A stretch of DNA of 64,000 nucleotides, from assembly GCA_030152145.1 (NCBI GenBank), contig JASLIL010000025.1, forward strand, positions 1-64,000, written 5' to 3'. Each line of letters begins with the position of its first letter. Within the stretch, counting starts at the first letter, position 1. This DNA is from Tissierellales bacterium. Lineage in GTDB: Bacteria; Bacillota; Clostridia; Tissierellales; JASKZW01. Of this stretch, positions 49,676-59,074 are shown in pieces. A program made the translations under genes and the position numbers. The notes beneath the pieces were generated by a model that saw only the letters and a program-made list of their open reading frames with translations, was not told the origin of the DNA and ran no database searches.

Positions 49676-51214
49676 ATGAATTTTCCTGTAGTAAAAGGAA
49701 CTAGTTATGTATTATTACACGCTGAAGACATGGTTATCCATAATGGTACTACCCAGTCAACAGAAAGAGTTACAAACCCAGAATCAGAGTATCTTAAAAA
49801 GTTACCAGAACATTTACGTACATTTGAGGAAGCAGTAAACTATTTACCAAACCAAGTATACATTGGTAATAAGAAGCCAGAAGACCTTAAAGAAGTTGCA
49901 CAACCATGGTTTGATAAACCATTAGAAGGTGCAGATAGATTCGGTAAATTTGGTGAAATGATGCCAGAAGACGAATTCATAGGTTTAATCAAAATCGTTG
50001 ACGCTTTTGACCTAGTTAAATTAACTGAAGAGTTTACAGCTGAAGTTAAAACTAAATTAGAAGCTCACCCACTAATGACAGAAGAGCTAATTGCTAAACT
50101 AAAAAAAGGAGATGCAGTTGCTGATATCGAAAAATTAATCGAAGAGCAAGGAGCAGAAGGAATCTTCTTAGATGGCAAAACAGTTGGTTGTGTTAAAAGA
50201 GGACATGATGTTGACGTTAACTTAAATGCACATGTTTTATTTGAAAACTTAGTATGTAAGGCATCAGGAGTTTTAGCAGGATTAAACCTAGTAGCTAAAA
50301 ATGACTTTGATCCTAAAGATGTAGAATATGTAATCGAGTGTTCAGAGGAAGCATGTGGAGACATGAACCAAAGAGGTGGAGGTAACTTCGCAAAATCTAT
50401 AGCTGAGATGGTTGGATTTGAAAATGCAACTGGTTCAGATACAAGAGGATTCTGTGCAGCTCCAACTCATGCTTTAATCGTAGCTGCTTCATTAGTACAA
50501 GCAGGAACATTCAAAAATGTTGTAGTTATTTCAGGTGGATCAACTGCAAAATTAGGTATGAATGGTAAGAATCACGTTGAGAAAGACATGCCAATACTAG
50601 AAGACGTTGTAGGTGGATTTGCAGTATTAATCAGTGAAAATGATGGTGTTAACCCAGTGTTAAGAACTGACATTGTTGGTAGACATACTGTTGGAACTGG
50701 TTCATCACCACAAGCAGTTATGGGTGGATTAGTTACAAATCCTCTTGAAGAAGCAGGATTAAAAATAATTGACGTAGATAGATTCTCAGTTGAGATGCAA
50801 AACCCTGATGTTACAAAACCTGCAGGAGCAGGAGATGTACCAACAGCTAACTACAAGATGATTGGTGCATTAGGAGTTATGAAAAAACACATTGAGAGAT
50901 CAGATATCAATGACTTTATACAAAACCATGGTATGGAAGGATGGGCTCCAACTCAAGGACATATCCCATCAGGAGTACCTTATTTAGGATTCGCTAGAGA
51001 AGATATCTTAGCTGGCGATGTTAAAAGAGCTATGATTGTTGGTAAAGGTAGTTTATTCTTAGGTAGAATGACTAACTTATTCGACGGGGTATCAATAGTA
51101 GTAGAAAATAATCCAGGAAAAGTAGATGAGGATAAGGGCGTTTCAGAAGAACAAGTAAGATCACTTGTGGCAGAAGCTATGAGAGATTTCTCTGCTCATT
51201 TACTTCAGGATTAG
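49676..51214 (+). CDS. grdC: Glycine reductase complex component C subunit beta GrdC
   Basis: 512 residues, the usual GrdC length, resembling ketoacyl-synthase (FabH/thiolase-fold) proteins. The catalytic-type cysteine and His blocks are visible (CSEEACGDMNQRGGGNFAKS, RGFCAAPTHALIVAAS, NHGMEGWAPTQGHIPSGVPY). With GrdD it takes the acetyl group from GrdA and releases acetyl phosphate, which yields ATP. The ATG at 49676 follows GGAGGTG; an ATG at 49637 in frame would add 13 residues and lacks a good site. Confidence 0.94.
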   Translation: MNFPVVKGTSYVLLHAEDMVIHNGTTQSTERVTNPESEYLKKLPEHLRTFEEAVNYLPNQVYIGNKKPEDLKEVAQPWFDKPLEGADRFGKFGEMMPEDEFIGLIKIVDAFDLVKLTEEFTAEVKTKLEAHPLMTEELIAKLKKGDAVADIEKLIEEQGAEGIFLDGKTVGCVKRGHDVDVNLNAHVLFENLVCKASGVLAGLNLVAKNDFDPKDVEYVIECSEEACGDMNQRGGGNFAKSIAEMVGFENATGSDTRGFCAAPTHALIVAASLVQAGTFKNVVVISGGSTAKLGMNGKNHVEKDMPILEDVVGGFAVLISENDGVNPVLRTDIVGRHTVGTGSSPQAVMGGLVTNPLEEAGLKIIDVDRFSVEMQNPDVTKPAGAGDVPTANYKMIGALGVMKKHIERSDINDFIQNHGMEGWAPTQGHIPSGVPYLGFAREDILAGDVKRAMIVGKGSLFLGRMTNLFDGVSIVVENNPGKVDEDKGVSEEQVRSLVAEAMRDFSAHLLQD

Positions 51215-51225
51215 AGGTGATATAA

Positions 51226-52407
51226 ATGTCAGATAATAATGTAAAAGAAATGATAGGAAAGGTATTTTCCGACATAGCAGATGCTATGGAAACAGGTCAA
51301 TTTGGAGGAAAAGTTAGAGTTGCTGTTACTACTTTAGGTAGTGAACACGGCGTTGAAAACGTAATCAAAGGTGCTGAAATAGCACAAGAGAAAGATTCTT
51401 CAATTGAAGTAGTTTTAATAGGACCAAAGAGCGATTCAAAATTAACTCAAGTTGTAGTTGAAAATGAAGACGAAGGTTATGCTAGAATGGAAGAGCTTTT
51501 AGATAGTAAGGAAATAGATGCATGTGTTACTATGCACTATAACTTCCCTATAGGAGTATCTACTGTAGGTAGAGTAGTAACTCCTGGAATAGGTAAGGAA
51601 ATGATTATAGCAACAACTACAGGAACAACAGCTCCTCATAGAGTTGAAGCTATGATTAAAAATGGTATCAACGGAATAGCTACAGCTAAGGCTGTTGGTA
51701 TTGAAAACCCTACTGTTGGTATCTTAAATCTTGATGGTGCAAGACAAGTTGAGAGAGCTTTCAATGAGTTAATCTCAAAGGGCTATGAAATAAACTTAAC
51801 TGAGTCAATGAGAGCTGATGGTGGATGTGTTATGAGAGGTAATGACTTATTAGCAGGAGTACCAGATGTAATGGTTACTGATACCTTAACAGGTAACATG
51901 CTAATGAAGATTTTCTCATCATATACAACTGGTGGAAGCTACGAAGCTATGGGTTATGGATATGGACCAGGAATTGGTGAAGGATATGATAGAACTGTTT
52001 TAATCATATCTAGAGCATCAGGAGCTCCAGTTATTGCTAACGCTTTAATCTATGGTGCACAAGTTGCTAGAGGAAATATCCAAGAAATAGCTAAAGATGA
52101 GTATAAGAAAGCTAAAAAAGCTGGCTTAGAATCTATAGTTGCTGAATTAACTAAGGACAATAAAAAAGAAGCTGATACTGAAGAAGTAGTTGCTCCAGAA
52201 AAAGAAACAGTTACTGGAACAATTGGCGGTATCGACATAATGGACCTAGAAGATGCAGTTAGAGTTCTTTGGAAAGAAGGAATCTACGCTGAATCAGGAA
52301 TGGGATGTACAGGTCCTATGGTAATGGTTAATGAAGAAAAACTAGAAAATGCTATTTCGATATTAGCTAAGGCAGGGTATGTTGCAGGTCAATCAGATCC
52401 TTGCTAG
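51226..52407 (+). CDS. grdD: Glycine reductase complex component C subunit alpha GrdD
   Basis: 393 residues, PlsX-like in its central part (GNDLLAGVPDVMVTDTLTGNMLMKIF, TGGSYEAMGYGYGPGIGEGYDR). The C-terminal cysteine region (ESGMGCTGPMVMVNEEK) holds the acetyl-accepting cysteine expected of GrdD, and a variable Glu/Thr linker (TEEVVAPEKETVTG) precedes it. Starts 12 bases after grdC. Its product acetyl phosphate links to substrate-level ATP formation. Last gene of the cluster, followed by a terminator. Confidence 0.94.
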   Translation: MSDNNVKEMIGKVFSDIADAMETGQFGGKVRVAVTTLGSEHGVENVIKGAEIAQEKDSSIEVVLIGPKSDSKLTQVVVENEDEGYARMEELLDSKEIDACVTMHYNFPIGVSTVGRVVTPGIGKEMIIATTTGTTAPHRVEAMIKNGINGIATAKAVGIENPTVGILNLDGARQVERAFNELISKGYEINLTESMRADGGCVMRGNDLLAGVPDVMVTDTLTGNMLMKIFSSYTTGGSYEAMGYGYGPGIGEGYDRTVLIISRASGAPVIANALIYGAQVARGNIQEIAKDEYKKAKKAGLESIVAELTKDNKKEADTEEVVAPEKETVTGTIGGIDIMDLEDAVRVLWKEGIYAESGMGCTGPMVMVNEEKLENAISILAKAGYVAGQSDPC

Positions 52408-52421
52408 GATAGAATATAATG

Positions 52422-52458
52422 GGGTAAAGTTCTATTAATAGAGCTTTACCCTTTATTT
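52422..52458 (+). terminator. Intrinsic terminator of the grd cluster
   Basis: GGGTAAAGTTCTAT/ATAGAGCTTTACCC stem with a 2-base apex, followed by TTTATTTTTG. Confidence 0.9.
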
Positions 52459-52601
52459 TTGTCGAATGAAATAAATTATAAGATAGAATAAGAAAATTGG
52501 GGTATTATATATATGATGAAAAGTATAGCTTTTTCAAAAGATATGATACTATTTTCCTATATATTTACCTAATAAGCCTTATTTTTCAAATTAAAGTATA
52601 T

Positions 52602-52638
52602 TATATAGGTATAATAAATTGTAAAATATACCTATATA
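52602..52638. promoter_or_regulatory. Palindromic operator candidate in the BMP transporter promoter
   Basis: TATATAGGTATA (52602-52613) and TATACCTATATA (52627-52638), 12-base arms separated by 13 bases. The -35 element lies between the arms and the -10 just after, so a bound protein would cover the promoter. The rest of the 300-base gap is AT-rich and shows nothing else. Confidence 0.55.
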
Positions 52639-52647
52639 TTATATAAT
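52619..52647 (+). promoter_or_regulatory. Sigma-A promoter of the BMP transporter operon
   Basis: TTGTAA and TATAAT separated by 17 bases, about 60 bases before the first start codon. Confidence 0.7.
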
Positions 52648-52709
52648 ATTTATGCTAATAGATTAAATATTAGCAAATAACAAATAAGATCAATATAAGA
52701 GGAGGATTT

Positions 52710-53816
52710 ATGTTGAAAAAGAGATTATTAGCATTATTATTAATTACAGTTTTAGCTTTTGGTTTAGTTGGATGTGGAAATAAAGGTGGAGAAACAACTG
52801 ATAAACCAGAAACAAATGAAACTGAAGGTACAGGTGAATCAGAAGAAACATTAGATGGTGAAGAACTAAGTGTAGGTATGGTAACTGACGAAGGTGGAGT
52901 TCATGATCAGTCATTCAACCAATCAGCTTGGGAAGGTTTACAAGAAGCAGAAAAAGACTTAGGCGTTAAAGTAAGGTATGTTGAGTCACAAGATGATGCG
53001 GACTTTACACCAAACCTAGAAGAGCTTCTAGATGGAGAAACAAATCTAATGTGGGGAATTGGATTTAAACTTGCAGACTCAGTATTTGAAGCTGCCACTA
53101 ATAATCCAGATTACAAATATGCAGTAGTAGATGCAAGCTTTGATGGTAATGAAGAAGACTATCCAGGAGGAACTCCGGAAAACGCTTTAGGTATTGTATT
53201 TAAGGCAGAACAACCATCATTCCTAGTAGGATATATTGCAGGTAAAATGACAGAGACTGACAAGGTAGGATTCATTGGTGGTATTGAAATCGATGTTATT
53301 CAATCATTTGAGTATGGTTACAAGGCAGGAGTTAAATTTGCTGCTGAAGAACTAGGGAAAAACATTGAAGTATTATCACAATATGCTGAATCATTCTCAG
53401 ATGCTCCTAAAGGTAAAGCTATAGCTAACCAAATGTACAGCCAAGGTGCTGACATTGTATTCCACGCTTCAGGAGATGTTGGAACTGGAGTTATAGAAGC
53501 GGCTAAAGAAAATGACAAATGGGTAATTGGTGTTGACAAGGATCAAAACTTCCTAGCACCAGACCACGTTTTAACTTCAGCTGTAAAAAGAGTTGACGTA
53601 GCTGTATATAATACTGTTAAAGATCTTAAAGAAGGAAACTTCAAAGGTGGAGAAACTGTTGTTTATACACTTAAAGAAGGCGGAGTTGACATAGCTCCAA
53701 GTTCAGACAAACATGTTCCAGCTGATCTTTTAGAAGAGGTAGAAGCATTAAAGCAAAAGATAATTGATGGAGACATTGAAGTTCCATTTAACGAAGAAAC
53801 ATTCAAAAGCTTCTAA
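52710..53816 (+). CDS. BMP-family (PnrA-like) substrate-binding lipoprotein
   Basis: 368 residues. Signal peptide with lipobox LVGC (Cys22), then a Glu/Thr-rich tether and the BMP domain: MVTDEGGVHDQSFNQSAWEGL, NLMWGIGFKLADSVFEAA, FIGGIEIDVIQSFEYGYKAG and WVIGVDKDQ. Such proteins bind purine nucleosides outside the membrane and deliver them to the permeases encoded downstream. The ATG follows GAGGAGG. It is separated from the ATPase gene by a 72-base gap with a stem-loop, likely giving it higher expression. Confidence 0.93.
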   Translation: MLKKRLLALLLITVLAFGLVGCGNKGGETTDKPETNETEGTGESEETLDGEELSVGMVTDEGGVHDQSFNQSAWEGLQEAEKDLGVKVRYVESQDDADFTPNLEELLDGETNLMWGIGFKLADSVFEAATNNPDYKYAVVDASFDGNEEDYPGGTPENALGIVFKAEQPSFLVGYIAGKMTETDKVGFIGGIEIDVIQSFEYGYKAGVKFAAEELGKNIEVLSQYAESFSDAPKGKAIANQMYSQGADIVFHASGDVGTGVIEAAKENDKWVIGVDKDQNFLAPDHVLTSAVKRVDVAVYNTVKDLKEGNFKGGETVVYTLKEGGVDIAPSSDKHVPADLLEEVEALKQKIIDGDIEVPFNEETFKSF

Positions 53817-53835
53817 AAATATTATAAAATAAACT

Positions 53836-53861
53836 ACAGCTCAGGCTAAGGTCTGAGCTGT
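53836..53861 (+). promoter_or_regulatory. Stem-loop between binding protein and ATPase genes
   Basis: ACAGCTCAG/CTGAGCTGT, 9 pairs, 8-base loop, followed by AAAAG rather than a T run. Probably protects the upstream transcript or partly attenuates. Confidence 0.6.
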
Positions 53862-53888
53862 AAAAGTTTAAGCATAGGAGGTGCTCTC

Positions 53889-55424
53889 TTGAGTAAAAAG
53901 AGCTTTGATAAAAAAGTTGTTGAAATGCGTGGTATAACTAAAAAGTTCGGTGATTTTACTGCTAATAAAAATATAGACTTTACTCTACATAAGGGAGAGG
54001 TACACTCTCTTTTAGGTGAGAATGGTGCAGGAAAATCAACACTTATGAACGTTCTATATGGCCTACATGAGCCTACAGAGGGAAGTATACTTATAAATGG
54101 TAAAGAGGTAAACATTACTAATCCAAGTGTGGCTATAGAGCATGGTATAGGAATGGTTCATCAGCACTTTATGTTGGTGCAAAACTTTACAGTAGTAGAG
54201 AATATTATGTTGGGTATGGAGACTGTTAAAGGCCTTGGAGTAGTAGATAAGGAAGCGGGAAAGAAGAAGGTTATAGAGCTTTCAGAGCAATATGGCTTAT
54301 ATGTTAATCCAGATGAGAAGATAGAGGATATATCAGTTGGTATGCAGCAAAGGGTTGAAATTTTAAAGGCACTTTATCGTGGTGCAGATATTTTGATTTT
54401 AGATGAACCTACTTCAGTACTTACTCCTCAAGAAATACATGAATTAATGGAAATAATAAAAAACTTAGCTAACCAAGGAAAAAGTATCATAATAATAACC
54501 CATAAGTTAAGGGAGATAAAACAAGTAGCTGATCACTGTACAGTTATAAGACGTGGTGAAAATGTAGGTACAGTAAATGTTGAAGAAAGTAGCGAAGAGG
54601 ACCTAGCTTCATTGATGGTTGGTAGAGAAGTGAGTTTTAAAACTTATAGAAAAGAGCAGGCCTCTGGAGAAAAAATCTTAGATATAAAGAACTTAATCGT
54701 CAAAGATAACAGAAAGTTAAATGCAGTTGACGGACTTAATTTGGAACTTAATAAGGGTGAGATTTTAGGTATTGCAGGCATCGATGGAAATGGACAATCG
54801 GAACTGATAGATGCTTTAACAGGGCTTAGAAAGGTTGAGTCAGGCACTATAACCTTAAATGGGAAAGATATTACAAACGCTAGCCCTAAGGACATTATAA
54901 ATACAGGTATGAGTAATATTCCAGAAGATAGACAAAAAAGAGGGTTAGTACTTCCCTTTACTATTGGAGAAAATATGATATTGGAAAATCATGGTGAAGA
55001 GCCTTTTTCTACTAAGGGCAAACTTAACCATAAAAATATAAAGGACCATGCTAAGGACTTAATAGAGAAGTTTGATATTAGGCCTAATAACCCAGACTAT
55101 GTAGCAGGCTCCTTATCAGGAGGAAATCAACAAAAGGTTATTTTGGCGAGAGAAATTTACAATGATCCTGATGTATTAATAGCAGCTCAGCCAACTAGGG
55201 GACTAGATGTTGGTGCTATAGAATTTATTCACGAGTACTTAGTGGAGCAAAGAGATAAGGGCAAGGCTGTGCTTTTAATATCATTTGAGCTTGATGAGAT
55301 AATGAACCTATCAGATAGAATAGCAGTTATATTTGATGGTAAGATTTTAGATACAGTAAAGGGCGGCAGTGTAGATGAAAATCAATTAGGATTACTTATG
55401 GCAGGAGGGAAGCAAAATGAATAA
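53889..55424 (+). CDS. ABC transporter ATP-binding protein, double NBD (nucleoside/sugar type)
   Basis: 511 residues with two nucleotide-binding domains, as in the carbohydrate-uptake-2 group. First domain: GENGAGKSTLMNVLYG Walker A, ISVGMQQRVEILKAL signature, LILDEPTSVLT. Second domain lacks a canonical Walker A (GIAGIDGNGQSELIDAL) but has SLSGGNQQKVILARE and the Walker B-like segment AAQPTRGLDV, which lacks the usual Asp-Glu pair. Asymmetric sites of this kind are common in the family. TTG start behind GGAGGTGC. Overlaps the first permease by 8 bases, so transporter genes are translationally coupled. Confidence 0.93.
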   Translation: MSKKSFDKKVVEMRGITKKFGDFTANKNIDFTLHKGEVHSLLGENGAGKSTLMNVLYGLHEPTEGSILINGKEVNITNPSVAIEHGIGMVHQHFMLVQNFTVVENIMLGMETVKGLGVVDKEAGKKKVIELSEQYGLYVNPDEKIEDISVGMQQRVEILKALYRGADILILDEPTSVLTPQEIHELMEIIKNLANQGKSIIIITHKLREIKQVADHCTVIRRGENVGTVNVEESSEEDLASLMVGREVSFKTYRKEQASGEKILDIKNLIVKDNRKLNAVDGLNLELNKGEILGIAGIDGNGQSELIDALTGLRKVESGTITLNGKDITNASPKDIINTGMSNIPEDRQKRGLVLPFTIGENMILENHGEEPFSTKGKLNHKNIKDHAKDLIEKFDIRPNNPDYVAGSLSGGNQQKVILAREIYNDPDVLIAAQPTRGLDVGAIEFIHEYLVEQRDKGKAVLLISFELDEIMNLSDRIAVIFDGKILDTVKGGSVDENQLGLLMAGGKQNE

Positions 55425-56529
55425 AGATAATAGTATTCTAAAGACCCTGTTTTCTATCCTATTAGGATTTTTAGTGGGAGCAATTGTATTGAAGGTTGCA
55501 GGTTTTAGTCCTATAGAGGGATATAGAGTTATTTTTGAAGGTGTATTTGGGAAATCTAAGTATATTTCATGGACTATTATAAAAGCGACTCCCTTAATAC
55601 TAACAGGGGTTTCAGTTGCCTTCGCTTTTAAAACAGGATTATTTAATATAGGTGCTGAGGGACAATTTATTATAGGTTCATTGGTAGCTACATTAGTAGG
55701 CTTCTTTTTAGACCTTCCGCCGGTAATCCATCCGATAGTAGCTATGTTAGCAGGTATGATAGCAGCAGGTATCTGGGCAGGCATTGTAGGATACTTAAAG
55801 GCTAAGTTAGAGATAAATGAAGTTATAAGTAGTATAATGTTAAATTGGGTGGCACTTTATTTAAGTAACTACATTGTCTTTAAGGAAGGATTTAAAAGAG
55901 CGGGCAAGGATGCTTCAAATAAAATCATGGATTCAGCTAGTATAAATATACTACAGAACTGGAAAGCTTCTGATGCTGGTAAGGCATTCTTAAAGAACAA
56001 TAAGTTTTTAAAAGGTTTTTTTGATACTCCTTTAAATTATGGATTTATAATAGCGATTTTAGCAGCTATATTAATTTGGTATATACTAAAGAATACAACT
56101 CTAGGTTATAGACTAAAGGCAGTTGGATATAATAAGGAAGCTGCAGAATATGGTGGTATAGATATACAAAGAAACACTGTAACGGCTATGATGATAGCAG
56201 GAGCTCTTTCAGGTCTTGCAGGTGCTGTACATGTTCTAGGTGTAACAAAAGAGGTAGTAGTTCTTTCTGGTATGGCAGGATATGGTTTTGATGGTATGGC
56301 AGTGTCACTTATAGCAAGTAATAATCCACTGGCTTGTATACCAGCAGCCCTTTTATTTGGTGGTCTTCAGTATGGTGGTACAAAGTTACAGCCAAAACTA
56401 GGAGCACCACTGGAAGTAGTAAATATCATTATAGGTACCATAATATTCTTTATAGCTATGCCAAAGCTTATGAATAAATTAGCAGGTATTAGAAAGAAGA
56501 AAGCTGTAGGTGATAAAAATGTTAAATAG
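55417..56529 (+). CDS. ABC transporter permease 1 (YufP-like)
   Basis: 370 residues with about nine membrane segments, BPD_transp_2 type. The cytoplasmic coupling stretch KATTLGYRLKAVGYN-like block (NTTLGYRLKAVGYNKEAAEYGG) and NIGAEGQFIIGSL are recognisable. Works with the second permease and the ATPase to import nucleosides. Starts inside the ATPase gene with an AGGAGGG upstream. It ends overlapping the next permease gene by 11 bases. Confidence 0.92.
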   Translation: MNKDNSILKTLFSILLGFLVGAIVLKVAGFSPIEGYRVIFEGVFGKSKYISWTIIKATPLILTGVSVAFAFKTGLFNIGAEGQFIIGSLVATLVGFFLDLPPVIHPIVAMLAGMIAAGIWAGIVGYLKAKLEINEVISSIMLNWVALYLSNYIVFKEGFKRAGKDASNKIMDSASINILQNWKASDAGKAFLKNNKFLKGFFDTPLNYGFIIAILAAILIWYILKNTTLGYRLKAVGYNKEAAEYGGIDIQRNTVTAMMIAGALSGLAGAVHVLGVTKEVVVLSGMAGYGFDGMAVSLIASNNPLACIPAALLFGGLQYGGTKLQPKLGAPLEVVNIIIGTIIFFIAMPKLMNKLAGIRKKKAVGDKNVK

Positions 56530-57439
56530 TTTAGGTATTATTTTAGGAAATAGTTTAATGTATTCAGCACCTTTTATCTTTACAGCCCTCGGTGGAGTTA
56601 TGTCTGAGAATTCAGGGGTTGTAAATATAGGGCTAGAAGGCATTATGGCTATGGGATCCTTTGTAGGAGCAGCTGTAGCCTACTTTACAGGAAATCCTTG
56701 GGCTGGTTTTTTGGCAGCTGGAGTAGCAGGTGGACTTTTGGCACTTTTACATGCTATAGCTTGTGTTTCTTTTTCAGCAGATCATGTTGTATCAGGTATA
56801 GCTATGAACTTTATAGGGCCAGGTCTTGCACTTTATCTATGTAAGATTTATTTTGATGGAGCTGCTATGACTCTACCTTTAGATTTTGATAAGAAGATTC
56901 CTAGACCGCTTCAAGGAGTATTTTCAAATACTTTTTTAAACTCAATATTTAATCAGTATGCAACAGTATATCTTGCTTTTATTCTTGTATTTTTGGTTTG
57001 GTTTTTACTTTACAAAACTAGATTAGGTCTTAGAATAAGAGCTGTTGGAGAGCATCCAAAGGCAGCAGATACTCTGGGTGTAAATGTTTATAGAATTAAG
57101 TATTTTGCAGTTATAATGTCAGGTGTATTGGCTGGATTTGGTGGAGCAAGCTTAAGTACAGCTATAGTTTCTAACTATAGAGTATCTCTAGTTTCAGGAC
57201 AAGGCTTTATAGCTCTAGCAGCTATGATATTTGGTAATTGGACTCCTCAAGGAGCTTTAGTTGGATGTTTAATATTTGGATTAGCTCAAGGATTAGGAAT
57301 ATTCCTAGCTGGAGGGAAGTTTGCTATATCATCACAGTTTACAGCAATGCTTCCATATATACTAACATTAGTAATACTAGTTTTCTTTGTAGGTAAGAGT
57401 AGCGGACCAGCAGCTAATGGACAACCTTACGAAAAATAG
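56519..57439 (+). CDS. ABC transporter permease 2 (YufQ-like)
   Basis: 306 residues, about eight to nine membrane segments. NIGLEGIMAMGSFVGAAVAY matches the paired permease's gate region, and KTRLGLRIRAVGEHPKAADT is the cytoplasmic coupling helix. With permease 1 it forms the channel of the nucleoside importer. The ATG at 56519 is preferred, with AGGTGA 5 bases upstream; the GTG at 56510 in frame overlaps that site. Last gene of the operon before a terminator. Confidence 0.92.
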   Translation: MLNSLGIILGNSLMYSAPFIFTALGGVMSENSGVVNIGLEGIMAMGSFVGAAVAYFTGNPWAGFLAAGVAGGLLALLHAIACVSFSADHVVSGIAMNFIGPGLALYLCKIYFDGAAMTLPLDFDKKIPRPLQGVFSNTFLNSIFNQYATVYLAFILVFLVWFLLYKTRLGLRIRAVGEHPKAADTLGVNVYRIKYFAVIMSGVLAGFGGASLSTAIVSNYRVSLVSGQGFIALAAMIFGNWTPQGALVGCLIFGLAQGLGIFLAGGKFAISSQFTAMLPYILTLVILVFFVGKSSGPAANGQPYEK

Positions 57440-57448
57440 ACTTATATA

Positions 57449-57478
57449 AAAACCTTTAGTTTAAACTGAAGGTTTTTT
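57449..57478 (+). terminator. Intrinsic terminator of the transporter operon
   Basis: AAAACCTTTAGTTT/AAACTGAAGGTTTT with one G-T pair, then TTTTTTG. Confidence 0.88.
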
Positions 57479-57562
57479 GTATATTCTAAATTTTTTTGCT
57501 ATAATTATATTTATGGTAAAAGCATTTCTACTAAAATCTTTTATAATTTAGGAGTGAACTTA

Positions 57563-58912
57563 ATGAAACTTGGACATGATTTGACTCTTGAACAAACGCA
57601 AAAGCTTATACTAACTCCAGAATTAAAACAGGCAATAGAACTCCTACAGTTTACAAATCTAGAACTTAAGGAGTATATTGAAAATGAAATTCAAGAAAAT
57701 CCTATGTTAGAATTTGAAAACAATAAGATAGAATATGAGGATAAGGTTAATTGGAAGGAATACCTAGAGAAACAGAGCTATAGGGACTATTCTCAGGGAG
57801 AGAAAAAAGATTATAGTAATTTTGATTACTCTAACATGGTAAGTTATAATCCGTCCTTAAAGGAAACACTTTTACTTCAGTTAAATGTTCTGGATATTAG
57901 CCTAGAGGATTTGGCTATAGGGCACTTTATCATAGAGCATATAGATAATAATGGCTATCTAGACAGTTCCATAGAAACCATAAGGGATGATCTTAAAATT
58001 TCTGAGGCAAAGATATTGGAAGTTCTAGAAATGATACAAAAGTTTGAACCAAGTGGAGTTGGTGCCAGAAGCTTAAATGAGTCTTTGGAGATACAGCTTA
58101 GGGAGTTAAAGGTTGAAGATGAAAATGTATACAAGGTAGTCAGGCACCACCTGGAAGATATCGGTAATAATAGACTTATAAAAATATCTAGGGATTTAGG
58201 TCTAACTATGGAGGAAACTAAGGAAGTATGTAAACTTATAAAAAAATTAAATCCTAAACCAGGTCAGGAATATGGGGGTCATGACAGGGTAAGGTATATT
58301 CTTCCTGATGCCAGCATAGATTATGTAGATGGACAATATATAGTTACAGTCAATGATATAACTGCACCAAGGCTTAATATCAATGAGTTTTATAAAAATA
58401 TGATAACTCAAGAAAAGGATGAAAATGCCACTAAATTTTTAAATAAAAAACTTGATTCTGCTATGTGGGTTATAAGAACTATAGAACAAAGAAGAAATAC
58501 CATATATAAAGTATTAAATGCTATATTAAAGTTTCAAATAGACTTCTTTGATTATGGAGAGCAACACCTTAAGCCCTTGACTTTAAAAGACATAGCAGAT
58601 GAGATAGAAATGCATGAGTCTACAGTAAGTAGGACGACTAACGGCAAATATGTACAAACCCCTAGAGGTTTATTTGAGTTTAAGTACTTCTTCTCCAGCT
58701 CTCTATCCTCTTTAGAGGGAGATGTTTCCTCAAAGAGCATAAAGCATAAGCTTAGAGACATAATTAGTGAGGAGAATAAAAAGAGGCCTTATAGTGATCA
58801 AAAACTGGCAGATCTTTTAAATCAAGAAGGCATAGATATATCTAGAAGAACTGTTGCTAAATATAGGGATGAGATGGAAATCTTATCATCAACTAAGAGA
58901 AGGAGATTCTAG
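57563..58912 (+). CDS. rpoN: RNA polymerase sigma-54 factor
   Basis: 449 residues with the three regions of RpoN. The N-terminal activator-binding domain (LTLEQTQKLILTPELKQAIELLQ) is followed by an acidic stretch, a core-binding domain, the -12-recognition segment (LTLKDIADEIEMHESTVSRTTNGKYV, split in conserved pieces), and the RpoN box near the end, SRRTVAKYRDEM. It directs transcription from -24/-12 promoters such as the prdC one in this window. ATG at 57563 behind AGGAGTGA; a GTG at 57554 overlaps that site. It sits next to the glycolytic operon, as in other Clostridia. Confidence 0.95.
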   Translation: MKLGHDLTLEQTQKLILTPELKQAIELLQFTNLELKEYIENEIQENPMLEFENNKIEYEDKVNWKEYLEKQSYRDYSQGEKKDYSNFDYSNMVSYNPSLKETLLLQLNVLDISLEDLAIGHFIIEHIDNNGYLDSSIETIRDDLKISEAKILEVLEMIQKFEPSGVGARSLNESLEIQLRELKVEDENVYKVVRHHLEDIGNNRLIKISRDLGLTMEETKEVCKLIKKLNPKPGQEYGGHDRVRYILPDASIDYVDGQYIVTVNDITAPRLNINEFYKNMITQEKDENATKFLNKKLDSAMWVIRTIEQRRNTIYKVLNAILKFQIDFFDYGEQHLKPLTLKDIADEIEMHESTVSRTTNGKYVQTPRGLFEFKYFFSSSLSSLEGDVSSKSIKHKLRDIISEENKKRPYSDQKLADLLNQEGIDISRRTVAKYRDEMEILSSTKRRRF

Positions 58913-59013
58913 GCCAGCCTACAATCTCCTAATTTATTACTTTTTCTCTTGATATATCTATTATTATGGACTATAATTGTTTTGTAAGAAGCTATTATAT
59001 TTTTTTGCTGGTT

Positions 59014-59053
59014 GTGGGACTATAATAGAACAGTAGGGACAAAAAAGTACCCT
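59014..59053 (+). promoter_or_regulatory. CggR operator and -10 element of the glycolytic operon
   Basis: Two GGGAC repeats at 59016 and 59036, exactly 20 bases apart, the spacing in the Bacillus subtilis CggR operator; the second half ends in GTACCC. A perfect TATAAT (59021-59026) lies between the repeats, so binding would cover the promoter. No good -35 is seen. The gap 58913-59074 shows only this. Confidence 0.8.
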
Positions 59054-59074
59054 ATGGAATTATGAGGTGTAGAT

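Noticed and set aside
52408..52709. Purine riboswitch before the nucleoside transporter
   Set aside because: The conserved purine-aptamer core could not be found; the gap holds only AT-rich DNA, a palindrome and a promoter.
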